64,000 bases of DNA, taken from contig JAEQBH010002451.1 in assembly GCA_016808115.1 (NCBI GenBank), positions 1 through 64,000 of the forward strand. Reading direction: 5' to 3'. The notes beneath the pieces were generated by a model, which made no database searches, had not been told where the DNA came from, and saw only the letters and a program-made list of their open reading frames with translations. The position numbers and the translations under genes are program-made. Source of the stretch: Tetrastigma voinierianum. Lineage: Eukaryota; Streptophyta; Magnoliopsida; Vitales; Vitaceae. Positions 22,190 to 34,420 of this stretch are shown piece by piece; the stretch's first letter is position 1; every line of letters starts with the position of its first letter.

Positions 22190-24870
22190 ATGGCGAGAGG
22201 TCGAGAAAAGTTCCTGACCAGGCGGAGTCCTGGCGGGCTACTCGGGGGCCCACCTTCTACAAGCAGCATTATCTCCTCCTTGTTTATGGGGGAGTTGAGG
22301 GCCTATTGTGAAATCCTCGATGACATTGATATCGTGCTGTCGGAGGGCTCGGCTGAAAATACCTTGGGCGAAGAACACAATGCGGTGTATTTCACCCAGA
22401 AGCAACTAGCGGTAGGCCGACCCTGCGTGTCGTCTCTGGTCGACAATTCTTGCACTTTACGGAGGCATGCACCTTATTCACCCGGCGTCATTCGGTTTGG
22501 TGCGGGTGATGTGTACTAAACCTTCTTTACCAACTTGATCTTTCATTGGTGGAGGTTTGTTTGCTTATTCATGAGGTAAGCGCGGGTGGTGGGATGTCCA
22601 TCGATATAAGCCCCGGTTGCAATTCGATTCTGAGGACTCCACGACTCGCCCAGGAAGCGCAGGGGCGAAGGGTGTGATCTGAGTGAAGGGGACCTTAGGA
22701 TGAGATCCCAGGTTCCCCTGACCTTCCGTTTGATGTAAACCATTCAATGTTTTTTCTAGATGTGTGCTAGTAATGGGGCTTGCCTATTGGTGTATTTTTC
22801 GTATGCCAATTTTATGTACACGTGTTTCATTATTGTGGGTTGTTCGTGCAGGGAAGAGCCGAAGGGGTAAACCGGTGCATTGGGTAGAGAGGAAATTTAG
22901 TTTTGAAAAAATCTAAATTTGTTGGAATTCAGGCGAAGCGAAATCACGAGTCCTTACCGTGAAGAACTTGCATGGTTGTCATACACGTCTCTTATAGGCG
23001 TTCGATAATCAGCGCCCTACCGCTAGAAATTGTGGAAGGTGGCGCCGTTCACTGCGGACCTTGAACTTAATCGGGTAGTTCATCTCCAGCCAGGGTAGCG
23101 GAGAACGAGGCGGCTGGTCAGGAATTTGTGATCAGCACTCAACCCGTGCAACCTTCCTCTGCTATAGAGGATTCGGCCCTACTTGCTGGGCATATAGGCG
23201 GGGTGAGAGGTAGCCCGGTGGAGCTAATCCCTTAGAAAGTAGTCTCGTCACCTTTACAGCTAAGAGAGAAGGAAGGGGATGCCGGGCGTAACGTTCGAGG
23301 TCGGAGTGGAAGACTTCGTGCCTTGGGTTCCCCTATATCAGTCGCCCCGGTTGGGGAGAAGAAAAGGAAGAGGATGGGATGCGATTTGATTCATGCTCTT
23401 TTCAGCCTTGAGATCTTGCGACGGCGGCTGATGCCATCGAAGTGGCACGAGGATGGTCGGTCTACCTGGCACCCAGATGAGGGTTGAAGGTGTAGGAAAT
23501 TTTTCATCTCGGGTTCACCTAAAATGGGTTTTTGAATGACGGTAGCTTGAAAAACATCGCCTGCGAGAACTAGGAAGGTTTTCCCGGTAAGTAGCGATCC
23601 AGTGGTTCATCCCAGAAGGCCTTTGGCCATTCGGATAGGCCAAGTTCACCGGTGGGTCTGAGGCCCGCCAGCTGTGATCGGATGTTGCTAAATTCGTATC
23701 TTCTTTCTTGCGGCCTGGCTCCCCCCATAGAGGAGGCATCAATTCCCGGGCCGGAAGGCGCTTAGGAGATTATCGATCGGAGGTGGCCTTTCAATCGAGG
23801 CGAATCTTTGGCTGAGCATTTGCATGAGATGTACCCGATGATGCTACGGATGCACATGGTTGTTCGGCCGACGAGCAAAAGTATTCGAATCTCGGTTCTA
23901 GCTAGTACTACTAAAGAAGATCTCTAACAAATGATTTGAAGATGGGATGCGAGGTTGCAAATGCGGCTTTGCGATTGGTGGTAAGTGCATGGCGCTCTCT
24001 TCATGTTTCGACATTAATTTTGAAGTTATTTTCATATCCTTAATATGTTTCTTGCGACGGTCTTGCCAATGCAGAGCAGCCTTCCGGCGTCGAATTTCAG
24101 ACCCGGCTAAGGGATGCGGAGAGGCTACGACTCCTTGATCGGTGTTTTTCGACCGAAGGCCTGAGTGCTTCCTTAAAGTAGAGTCAAATTCGGCGTTGGG
24201 GTCGAAGGCTAAAGCGGTGAAAGGGCGGGTTCGTGCCCCAAGGCGAGAGAGGGCGTCGCTCGTCATGGAAGTGGCGATGGCGGGCTTGGAGACGAGCGAG
24301 GCGGCGCCGAGCCACAGGTGGAATCAGGGTTAGCTCGAGGTCGACACTCCTTAGTTTCTTTAGAGCGCTGCGTGGAAGGTGGAGTTGAGTTAGACAAGGT
24401 TCAGTGAGCTTCCATTGCTTTGGAAGACAATTGAAGCGGAGGCCAGCCGTCGGCGGATGGCCAGTTTCCTTACTTCCTAAAACTTCGGGGCTAGCGGGGA
24501 GCGAGTTGTAGCTTCCAGGCGAGAGGTCTCTAAAGAGAGGAAGGCTTCGGAGGAGGCGTTTGACATTGGCTTTGACGTTATCTTCAATTATGGCTATGGT
24601 TGATGTGCCTTTGCACACAATATTTGTGGAAGTAAGCCTGAGATCCCAGACGGGATGCCAGACATGTCAAAGCCATTACCTCCAGAGTTCTTTATTGATT
24701 CTCGATGCCCCGGGTGCTATTCCTGTTGAAGTTGCAGTCGCTCTAGAGGCAGTCACTAGCGAGGCAGTCGAATCCTCCTCTGTTGTCGGGGCTGAAGTAG
24801 GTGACAATCCTGACTTTCTTTCCAGGGTAGCTGGGGAGAGGGAGGAGACCGGTGTATCCGGTAGGAGTTA
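22190..24870 (+). pseudogene. antisense ORF of Tat-2 (putative gypsy-type transposon protein), broken
   Basis: This ORF runs opposite to gag-pol. It opens with MARGREKFLTRRSPGG at 22190. It continues with FTQKQLAVGRPC (22390), then in other frames through the block typical of Transposase_28-like proteins (LIHPN..RVLMG; SPRKRRGEG at about 22640). A later part encodes VVHPRRPLAIRIGQVHRW, written antisense at 23650-23590, and an exon ending at a GTAAGT donor (23981). After an AATGCAG acceptor (24074) comes a charged, probably coiled-coil segment (TRLRDAERLRLLDRCFSTEG, about 24100-24160; ESNSALGSKAKAVKGRVRAP, about 24182-24240). Stops and frameshifts are present. Function is unknown. It matches in kind and position the antisense ORF of Tat-1. 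Confidence 0.62.
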
Positions 24871-25194
24871 GGGATTACATTCTGTGCTTGCTTGCCGAGC
24901 CTAGCTCCTTTGCCCCCGTTCTGTACCCCAACATTTTGATATAGTGTAACTAGACTTCTTAACAAAGCGTGTGTTATTTTGCGACTTTGATGACTCCTTT
25001 TTTGAATTGAGTAGTTCAGTTTTGTTTAGCTGGGTGGTGCTGATGTGTAATGAGTAGGGGTGTAGTCCAGGTATGGGCAATCGGTCCCTAGTTCATTTGC
25101 TCTCTTCCTTATTCGGGCTTTGCAGCGTACCAGCTGGGCCTCAATTGAATTGAGCCTGGTAGAACATCAATCTTACCCGAACTTTAGATTAAAC
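24871..25194. other. Tat-2 3' region spacer
   Basis: Unique sequence between the antisense ORF and the 68-bp tandem array. Nothing recognised. Confidence 0.5.
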
Positions 25195-25800
25195 TAGTGG
25201 GACACTCCGGCCATGCGGGCTAGATATGTCATTAGCTTTACTTTTTCGGACTTTCGGGTGAACGGTGGGGCATCAGCCGTATGGGTAGGATGGTCATTAG
25301 CACCTCTATCATCCGGGACTTTGAGTGGGCGACGTGACAACCATCTTTGGGTCGGATAAAAGGCCATCGAAATTCGCACCATCGGACTTTATTTGAGCCG
25401 AGTTGGGCGTCGACCATCTTAGGCCAGCCAAGGGCATTAACCAGTGCCATCACGGGACTTTGTTTGAATGTTTGGGCATTAACCCATCACCCGGGCGGAC
25501 GGGGCGTGGAACTTTAGAGCCATCGGACTTTAAAGCGAGCGGCTTGGCATCAACCGGGTTGGGCCCGAACAAGACGTCGGAACACCTGGCGTCGTCCGGA
25601 CCGGTGAACGACTGACGTGTCATCTTTCGGTCGGATCGGGGCGGTAAACTACGCGCCATCAAACTTTAAGCCCGAGCTAGTTAGGCATCAACCATCTTGG
25701 GCCGGACGGGGCATTAAACTGCGCCATGGGACTTTAAACTAAGCGGTGGGCATCAACCATGCGGGTCGGATAGGTCGTTAACGGCGTATCGAACTTTAAA
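25195..25800. repeat. tandem array, about 68-bp unit, eight to nine copies
   Basis: GGGACTTTA-type blocks recur near 25249, 25316, 25384, 25455, 25525, 25660, 25729 and 25791. Spacing is 62-71 bp, with one degenerate copy near 25590. Each unit also has GGGCATCAACCAT and GGTCGGA(C/T)GGG. The array lies just 3' of the Tat-2 integrase, the same place as the arrays in Tat-1, but the sequence is unrelated. Confidence 0.85.
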
Positions 25801-25969
25801 AATTAAAATTTGTGATGAAAATACAATCAGAGAGTGAATCATCTTTTTATTGATAGTACCTTTTGAGGTGCATAGCATTCCACTGCAGTGCAGGTGTTCC
25901 ATCGGCTTATCGCGTATGATCGGATCGCTGCGCAAATGCCCAAATATATGGCCACCGAGTTGGCTTGAA

Positions 25970-26856
25970 CCTTTCACGCCATCAGGATCGAGACTGTGTT
26001 TTGAACTTTCCTTAAGACTAGGTCCCCTGGCTGGAACACTCGGGGTTTCACGCGTCTGTTGTATAGATTTCCTAACCGGCGATGATAGGATGCTACCCGT
26101 ATGGTCGTTGTCTCTCGCAGTTCATCCGCCGTGTCTAGGTCCTTGATTATGGAATCTGTATTCAATTGTTCGGGCATATCCGTTTGAAGCGTGGGCATAT
26201 AGATTTTTGTAGGGATTATAGCTTCCATCCCATAGGTAAGTGCGAAGGAGATATCTGGTTGTCTGCGAGCGTCGTCACATGGCGAAAGGACCACAGGGAA
26301 ATTAGGTCAGCCCCATTTGCTTCTGAATCGATCGTTTCTTAGGGCGCTCGATAGGGTTTTTTTGGAAGTCTCTGCTTGGTCGTTGCTTTGCGGATACCTG
26401 GAGGTGGAGTATAAGTTCTTTATTTTCAATTCCTGGCAAAAGTTTATGTAGACCCGACTATCAAATTGGGGCCCGTTATCTGATACGATTCACCTAGGAA
26501 TACTGAACTGGCAAACAATATTCTTCCAGATAAACTAATTGACGTCCTTGTCTTTTATTGAAGCAAAAGCCTCGACCTCATCCATTCTTTGTGTCCCGGT
26601 GGCCATAGCAACAACTTAACGAAATTTGGGCGTGGTGGGTGCTACTACTATGTCAATTCCCCATTGAGCGAAGGGCCATGGGCTTAAGATGGACATAAGA
26701 TCTTGAGTGCGATCTTAAGATGGGAGCTTGCCGCTATCATCAGTCACACTTTCGCACGTAATCGGCGGTGTCAGACTTCATGGTTAGCCAAATGTACCAC
26801 CACCCAGTGTGGGCTCGTATTGCCCCGAGGATCGCTGGATGGTTTGCCACATATCC
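25970..26856 (-). pseudogene. Tat-2 integrase, core and C-terminal part
   Basis: Read from high to low coordinate. The end of the zinc-binding domain (DTADYVRKCD) lies near 26770. The catalytic core follows, with all three acidic positions visible: FAQWGIDIV at 26675-26641, VSDNGPQFDS at 26490-26460 and PQSNDQAE at 26395-26371. The C-terminal domain has RVKPRVFQPGDLVLRKV at about 26055-26000. A 106-codon stretch (26294-25974) is open, but stops occur in the core and after the zinc finger, and the N-terminal part is cut off by a 2.1-kb insertion. It is the best preserved enzyme of Tat-2, yet non-functional. Confidence 0.92.
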
Positions 26857-28969
26857 TGTCACACCACTCCCGTCCCACGAGGCGAAGCGAGGGGCGCGAG
26901 CTATCTTGGATTGGGACTCTTTACACTTTTTAGTTTATTGGTGTACCTAAGTCTTATGTAAATCAAAATAACATATCAAAAGATACAAAATACAAATAAC
27001 ACTACCACTTAGTAGTGGTGTTCTGATGTCATATCACATCCGATCGAGTGCTGTTCGTATCTAGCCCATGCGTTTGCGTTTGCAACGTGAGCACGAACCT
27101 ACGTGATGAACCCTGATAGTGTACTAGCCCGGTTGTATGCGGAAGATCCGGCGATCCTCCTGCGTACCGCGGTTGAAAACCCATACTAAACTACGCTTAA
27201 TTGGGAAACATATGTCTTTATGCATATAAACATTGCCGTATAAGCGAGATACTTGAGTAACATATATTAAATTTTCATGAATTCATATATGGTAATACAC
27301 ATCTTTATACTTATAATAGACTTATGCTTGTCGGATCTCGTAGGAGTTACAAAGCTTATACTTATACTTTTAGAGAACATGCTTATACAAAGGTACACAG
27401 CGTGGTACATCAGAACTTATGCTATACGGAGGTACGTGGTGTTCGGAAGAACGATGTCCATTACTTTAATCTTATTCGTTATTCAGACTCTTATCAAATA
27501 ACTATTGGATTACCTAGACCAGTAATAAGAAATGAGTAGGACACAACATAATAAATTTACACGAAGATGCTGTCACGGTCTTGAAGTGCGAGTAAGCATA
27601 AGCGAGAATGTGAAACAGCGAGTTAGAGCGATGTACAACACCAATATGAAGTGTAGTAGCGCTAGTAAGTCTGCGACAGATCAAAACGTGCGCCACGTAA
27701 CAAAAGTGTCATAGCACTAGCCGGGAGTGGCAAAGTACCCGATCGAGCGTGCTGCCTGTCAACGAGTAGCCATTAGCACTAGCGAGATCTGCGAAGCATA
27801 TCGAGAGGCGTGCTGCCCATGTCGTGACGAAGTCTTTGTGTCATTTAATGCACGGTCTTAGGCATTCCTCTGATTATATGTATTCGAGAACTTACTATCT
27901 TATCCCACTTAAAGGGCATTAAGTTTGCCGAAGCGAGACTCGCTCATGGCGGTGAGGTACGGTGCATTTTTCACTTAGTTTCCTTCTTATTTGGATCCCC
28001 GTTAATCATTTATTAGGGTTCCAATACCCTCGGTGTTCGAATTTGAGCTTAACAATGTAAGATTACCAACGTCGGAATTTGCGAGGCTGATGGTATTGAA
28101 TGCAGGTACCACTTGGGCGTCACTGGTACCAAACTTGTTATGGTGAGTGTGCCAGGTGCCACTTTGGTGTCTGGGGTACCATTCCCCTACTGCATAAGTG
28201 GTCTGGGAGTCTTAGTCGTGGGCTGGCCAGAAAATGGAAGATTTTGCCGTTTTACCTCTTTTCTTCCGTAAACCTCTTACACATTCCCACATCTTTACAT
28301 CAAAACTTCCACCATGGAATCCACCAAAACAACTCATTTTGTAAACACTTATAATGGTGGTTTAAATTTCTTAAACCAAACCCCAACCATAGAATCCAGG
28401 ATTCATACCAAAGTTCATGATTCTTTGTTAGTGAAATGGATTCCATATCTATTTGATACAAACTAGGGTTTTATTGACTTCCAACAAATCCGGGTTGGTT
28501 GAATTCCTAACTAAACCCTAGGTTTGGAAACCATAGAAATCCCTACCAAAGTCCAAGATACACATGATTCCATACAAAACCATAGTTCCATAGAGTTCCA
28601 TACCTTTCTTAGCCTCTTCTTGCTTCTTAACTTTCTCAACTATTTCTGCCTCTCCCTGACCCGTATGAGCTCTCTTGGAGACCAAAAAATGAGATATTTT
28701 TGGTCACCTCTCTACTTCATAGTTAATTTTCCTTTTATCACATCTTTAGTCCTTAAAGTTCCTTTCTTTTTTCTGCAAATCCAAGTTAATTCTTCCTTAT
28801 TATACTTTTCTTACTTTTATCACTTTGTATGTCCCATTTTGACAAATTACAAATTTGTCCTCGTGTCTTGCAAAATTTCTAGGTTTCTCAATTTCCATAA
28901 CACCACATTAAATTATGCCTACAAAATACCTAAACACGTTAAGCAGTAGGGTATATTTAGAGTGTTACA
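26857..28969. mobile_element. solo LTR (2.1 kb) nested in Tat-2 integrase
   Basis: The block starts TGTCACACCACTCC and ends AGAGTGTTACA, LTR-type ends. No gag, pol or PBS is visible. It separates the integrase zinc-binding domain into two halves: on the - strand 29100-28974 reads YARFFLIDGQLFKRSLGGPY then LKCLTIEQG, and 26850-26770 continues with ICGK and DYVRKC. Possible target duplication ATATC (26851-26855) and ATGTC (28969-28973), one transition apart. The 141-codon open frame at 28524-28949 inside it is low-complexity and not a gene. Confidence 0.7.
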
Positions 28970-29192
28970 TGTCACTTTCGATGCGGTCGACTGACACATA
29001 CTAGCCTTGTTCAATAGTCAAGCATTTTAGATATGGCCCGCCCAGGGATCGTTTGAACAGCTGCCCATCGATCAAGAAAAATCTGGCATATTGAACTCGG
29101 ACCTTGTGATCCTTGTCCTTCTCGTTAGGGAGTTCTTCGTGTTGATATATTGTGTTATGGTGTCTAGTCGAAGGGAGTTTCGCCCGCTTTGT
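28970..29192 (-). pseudogene. Tat-2 integrase, N-terminal part
   Basis: On the - strand this segment reads ELPNEKDKDHKVRVQYARFF and then the GGPYLKCLT block that precedes the HHCC zinc finger in plant Ty3/gypsy integrases. It joins in sense to 26856-25970 across the nested solo LTR. The upstream end is cut by the Athila-type solo LTR at 29193. Confidence 0.88.
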
Positions 29193-30777
29193 TGATTCGA
29201 TGCCAGTGGTGAGCTAAAATCAACAAAATTTATATACACCCTAAGTTCCTACTCTTGCCATTAGTCAAATGCTACTTGATATAGTGGTCCTAAGTCGAAC
29301 ACGGGGATGGGTTTTTTCATCCACAGAATAATCTGCATGAGTGTAAAAAGGTAAGGCTTTCTATTTGGACTTTTGGATTTGTTTCAAAAAGCAGGTGAAG
29401 TAGTTTGAAATTGAGGAATTGTAAAAGCGGGCTGGGTTGAAAGAAAAGTTAAACGGGGACACAAGGGTCACTAAGTACGTTAGAATGAAGCAGTGTCCTC
29501 GGGTTTTATCCTCGCGTTATGACAATGACCTGGTCCCACTGGCATCTTAGGATCTATGTTAACTAAGCGAGCCTCGCCCCCAACAACAACTCTATTTGAG
29601 TCAGCCACGGGTAGCATGCGATATGGCCCTTTTGGTTGAAACCCTAGCATTAAATATCATTTCGAGGAGGGCTCGTAAAGACCATCTAATGAACCCACAG
29701 TACATCCCCAGCAATAAGTATACCGCGTATCCCCCAAAGCATGGAAGTATTGGCGAATATTAACATTGAAGCTATTCAACCCTAATTTGAGAAGATGAGG
29801 CCATAAATACGGTACTGTGACTTTCGAGTACAAGAGAATGTCGTATCTTACATGACCAAGCTAACTGTATTCTTCAAAGAGGAGGCTTAGCGAGCATCCT
29901 TGAGTTATCATCTCAGAGGGTGTTTAGCGTGAAAAATAAGGGAAGAGGAGAGAAGAGAGAAAAACAAACCCTAACTAAAATACGAGACTTTGTTACAAGT
30001 AAACTTACAAATTCTTCTCTCCCCTTTGCTCTAAAATTGAAAATTCTATATTTATTACAAGAGAGGGGTTTATAGGCCACCTCAATACATGAAAATACCA
30101 AAAAGCCTACAAATTTGGCTAAGTTAAAGGACAAGAGAGTAATACACCAAATTTGAAGTCGGTTGGCATTAATTACAAAAACATGACGAGGTAGTGAATT
30201 TCGCTAGGACTAAGGAATTTATTAGGTAAGCTGGAAATCCACGAAGGCCATAGCGAAAATAGAAGAACCGCTAAGGCTTGGCAATTTCGCTAGCTAGCGA
30301 AATTTTAGTGAAATAGTGAAATCCATGAAATTTCGCCCAAGGCGATTGCTAGCGAAAACCACAGTGTTTAGCGAAAATCCACAATTTCGGCGAACTTATA
30401 AAGTACCATCAAACACGCAAAGTACCATAATCCAGTAATTTATGACTTAAGCGAAAAGTCTTTGGTTGCGTTTTCCTTTGCTTTGCCTCTTGTCTTCTAT
30501 TGCATCAATTTTTCTTCACTTTGCCTTCAGTTTTCATTGATTCTTGAAATTTGGTTGATGAAACGTATGAGTTCAAACTTCATGATTCATCATACATCCC
30601 GATATTGAACTACAAAGTGTGAAGCACAAGAAAGCTTGACGAAATACTCTAAATGGCATAAGTGCTACTAAGAAAGACTTGAACACTTCAATTGGTATAA
30701 ATGACATGATTAATGCGCAAAGCACTCAAAACCTATCTAATATAGGGTTCAAAAATTGCACTTGCAGGCATTAATCA
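29193..30777 (-). repeat. Athila-type solo LTR nested between Tat-2 RNase H and integrase
   Basis: The block starts TGATTCGATGCC and ends GGCATTAATCA. Over its length it matches, more distantly, the LTRs of the inverted Athila derivative (37571-39146, same orientation). No internal sequence accompanies it, and Tat-2 coding sequence lies on both sides, so it is a solo LTR. A target duplication was not found. It contains a cluster of GAAATTTCGCTAGC-type inverted repeats at 30200-30390. Confidence 0.8.
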
Positions 30778-31003
30778 GCGGCTCACGAATAATGCTTCTC
30801 CGAGAATAGGTTGAAATAGATAGTGAAATATTGTTTATGTTATAAGTAGAGATGCAGTTACAACGGCTAAGGCGGTTAAGGCGGTTAAGGCGGCTAAGGC
30901 GTCTGCTCTTTCATTACAGTCCCTAGGAATGTGTTCGAGCTATCTTGGCTTGGGCGTTATTTAACGAGTTACATACTTGTAATTCAGGGGATCACAGGAC
31001 TCA
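30778..31003 (-). pseudogene. Tat-2 RNase H, C-terminal part
   Basis: On the - strand this short island reads NNAQAKIARTHS and, in the next frame, EHIPRDCNERADALAALTAL (about 30950-30890), the ADALA terminus of plant Ty3 RNase H. It is the continuation of the RNase H that stops at 39152, which proves that 31004-39146 is an insertion. The ALTAL repeat at its end comes from four copies of a 9-bp GGCGGTTAA unit. Confidence 0.82.
30999..31003. other. target-site duplication ACTCA, left copy
   Basis: ACTCA directly precedes TGATTAG. The same five bases follow the right end CCA of the inserted element at 39147-39151. Five base pairs is the normal Ty3/gypsy duplication length. Confidence 0.8.
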
Positions 31004-32632
31004 TGATTAGTGCCCCGAATAGTGCTATTTTGAGCCACATTCGAGATAGGTTTTGAGTGCTTTTTGCGCACTAATGTCTGTTATCAATTAAGCCAATTGA
31101 GGTGTTCGGTCTGCCCAGTATCACTTATGCCATTTCGAGAGTTGTTGGTTATTTTGTAGGTTTTGTGTACCTACGTCCATTAAAGTCGAATATGATATCA
31201 GTGTGTTGAACCATGAAAGGTGAAACTATTTCCCGACATCAACCATATCAAAATTCGATGATGAAATGAAGGCAAAGTGAAGATGGAGGATACATTAGAG
31301 TGCAGTGAGGCAAAGCAATGAAGAGCAATGATTCCGGGAATTTAGCTATGATTGAAATCTTAGCTGAGATTACGAAAATTGCGACCATGGCGAAAATTTG
31401 CGATCCTAGCGAAATTGAAATTTTGCTATGTAGCGAAAATCAGCGTGCTAATTAAATTCTTGATTGCTATCTGCAAATGTTATTGGTAACGAAATTTGGC
31501 TAGCTAGCGAAATTCCTTTGTCTGCTCATGAAAATTCTCAATTACATTATCTGCAATGTAATTTCGCTAGGCTAGCGAAATTTCGCTAAACTAGCGAAAT
31601 TTTCGCTATCTAAGCGAATTCTCTTGCATATGAAATTCTTTGCCTGTCAATTTTGTATAATTAATGCAAACAACCGTTTTGGTGTATTACCTCCTTGTCC
31701 CTTGTATGAGCCAATATTTTAGGCTTTCTTGTATTTTCACACTTTGGGTGGCCTATATAAGCCCCCATGATTTTGTAACCCTAAGCAACTTTTAAGCAAT
31801 CTTTTGGCAACTTTTCATTTTATGTAAATATCTCCCGCAGCTTCCAGTTTTAGGGTTTGCTTTTCTCTCTTCTCTCTCACTCTTCTTTCGTTTCTAGAAT
31901 TTACTTGAAACACCCCTACTTGGGGATGTGACTGAAGATGCCCAGCTAAGCCTTATAGCTTTGAAGGAGGTTGCTAACTGGTTTTGTGGCGGTTACGGGT
32001 TGTTCTCATGTTTTAAATGCTCTGGTGTGACTTATGGCTCCATATCTTCCCAAACTAGGGTTGAATGTCATTTAATGTCATTACTTTGTGATACTTACCA
32101 TGCTTTAGGAGTGCAGTGCATGCCTTATTGTTGAATGCCTTTGTTATTCTTTAGATGGTCTTCTGAGCCCACTTTGAAATGAGGTTGAGTGCTGGGAGTT
32201 TTGAACTAAAGGGCTATGGATGCATGTTGCTGTGTTGACTCAAATAAGTGGTTTTTAGGGTTGGGTTTATAGTTAAACAAGATGGGTTATGGCTTGGACT
32301 AGGTTGCTTGCCATAATGCGATGATATAACAGAGACCTTGTTTTGCCCCATGTTATCAAGCTAGTAACCTAAACCTTCAAAGTTACCATTTCACTTCATT
32401 TCGATTATTACGAATGTTCGGTAGCAAACAACTCCCCTTTGTTTTAAAACAAAATTCCAATCAAACTAAAAGCCTACGCCATTTTCAACAAGCGATGCAG
32501 TCGTTCATGGGATGGCTTAAATTACGTGTTCGACCACCCCAGACCTTTATCTTGCGGTAGCTTGACTACGGCGTGGGAGGGCTATAGGAAACAAATTTTG
32601 TTGATTTCGCTCACCTGCCGTGGCACGAATCA
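31004..32632 (+). repeat. left LTR of the inverted Athila derivative
   Basis: Starts TGATTAGTGCCCC and ends GTGGCACGAATCA, directly followed by a PBS. The reverse complement of 37571-39146 matches it throughout. It contains CTAGCGAAATTTCGCTA-type inverted repeats at 31370-31640 and a likely TATA region near 31750 (GCCTATATAAGCC). Confidence 0.9.
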
Positions 32633-32634
32633 AA

Positions 32635-32656
32635 TGGCGCCGTTTAAGTTGGTGTA
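32635..32656 (+). other. primer-binding site, left
   Basis: TGGCGCCGTTTAAGTTGGTG follows the LTR after two bases (AA). TGGCGCCGTTGCCGGGGA is the usual Athila-type PBS; the first ten bases match. Confidence 0.82.
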
Positions 32657-32869
32657 AGCTACGTATGATGAGTTTAAGTGTACTTGTAATCCCCTGGAAT
32701 TTACAGAGTGTGGTGACTGCTAGACCCTTTTGAATTCGATTCTTGTATCTGAGTTTTCACTACTTTAGTTACTATCTTTGTTTTTGTTTTCCATCTGAGT
32801 CAGTTTTATTTAGCTAACCATAACCTTTTAGAAACTTTTGTTGTGCTCTTTGTTGTCTCTAAAATTGTA

Positions 32870-34420
32870 GGGTGTTTATGCGCGGTGGGATAGAGACATA
32901 GTGGAACTACAGAAATGGGTACACCCGATTGAACAAGGCGGTGCAATCGGTGTACACGGTGACACCATGGAGCACCTACGAAGAACAACAAAATTGATGA
33001 GTACCCGACCCGACTCACAGGATCCATGAGGACCACATCCGCCTCACAGGTGGTGCCCGTCTTCACGTCGTACCCTGGCGAAGATGTAGCGGTGGGGCCC
33101 TATTTGGTGCCCTACTCCCCACATATCATGGTATGGAAAATGAAACCATACACACATATAGGGATTTTGAGAGGTATGCACAACCTTTAAAGGAAGGTAT
33201 GATGGACATGGTTGCTTAAGGCTGAAAGCATTTCAAGTAACCACACAAGGGCAGGCGAGATTTGGCTTAACTCAAAAGACTGAAACCATTAGAAATTGAA
33301 GTTTGGCGCAAGCGAGTTTTTGAAGAAATTCTTGATTGCCCCTGAGATTGACAATTTGAAAGACAAATCTACACATTTCTTGCTCTTGACAATGAGAGAG
33401 TTCTACCGGTCTTTGGGATAGATTCATGGAGACCGTTAGTGCTTGTCCACATCATGGTTTCGACACATGGATGCTTGTAAACCGCCACATGGTGGTATGT
33501 CTCCTGCCATGTAGACGACTTTTGGAAACTAATATGTGTGGGGAGATTTTCTAAACAAGCACCTGATGAAATATGGATTCTTGAATTATGTGTTTGAAAC
33601 TTCCCAGGGTTGGGATGAGCGAACTAGAGAGAGGTGGAGAAAATGGGGCCTCTGACACACCAAAGGAGGGGATTTTACACTTCGGAGGACATGAATAAAA
33701 GCAAAATCTCAGCCCTAGCTAGGAAGATTGGAGGGTGAAGGAAAGGGCTCCATGAAGTGCGACTGATGATGAAAATCATGCCTGAGACGATCCATGCGCG
33801 ATTTCCAAACCATTGCCCTTTTGAAGGACAGTATCCTATGGCCCCTTCAGTGAAGGATTTGATGTCAGAATGTGCAAATGCCGTAGGTCAATACAAGCCA
33901 CCACAACCTAATGCCCCATATGGAAATACCTACAATTCCAATTGGAGGAATCACCCCAACCTATCCTGACGATCCCACACTTTTATGTACCCATTTGCCA
34001 AACCACGGTTGGTTCCTCAAACCTGACCTCCGTATCATCTCTGTGGAACAAGCCATATTGAATTTGAGTAAAGTGGTGGAGCAACTTTGTGGAAGAACAA
34101 AAGGGATCAATGCACAATTGGCCTGAGTTGATCTTTGTTGAGGCTGAACAAGAGAATAGATGGGCTTGAAGCGATCTTAACCCGGAAAATTGACGCTGCA
34201 ATGCTTTCGATCACGAGATTAATAAGTTGTTGGAGGTGCGGGAAGGAGGTTCCCTTCCATGATGCCAAACCTAAGGGAATCCATGAAATTTATGGTCATC
34301 CGGCAATTCTGGGAATGGATGAGGTAAAAATTTAATCACCACGAGGAGTGGAAGAGGTTGATCGATGATACGAAACCTGTTAGGAAACCGGGAAAAGTAG
34401 AAATGGAGCGGAACACATTT
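32870..34420 (+). pseudogene. Athila-type gag remnant in the inverted derivative
   Basis: Gag of the Athila lineage. The capsid part is readable at about 33000-33400, for example PYTHI near 33145 followed by MMDMV, then WLNS and a frame-shifted EFLKKF (33320). At 33757-33969 an open frame contains ECANAVGQYKPPQPNAPYGN and then WRNHPNLS, a combination typical of Athila gag before its C-terminal domain. Stops and shifts are frequent. The inverted copy at the right end (37039-37570) includes only the leader and the first part of gag. Confidence 0.82.

Noticed and set aside
23898..24618. - strand frames of 122 and 144 codons in the Tat-2 3' region
   Set aside because: The + strand of this block encodes the antisense ORF with recognisable charged helical segments and splice signals; the - strand frames are its shadows.
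28524..28949. 141-codon + strand open frame
   Set aside because: Phe/Leu/Ser-rich low-complexity translation inside the 3' half of a solo LTR, with no domain and no gene signals.
29188..30782. Target-site duplication for the Athila-type solo LTR
   Set aside because: TTTGT on the left and GCGGC on the right do not match, and no small shift of the ends gives a convincing 5-bp repeat.
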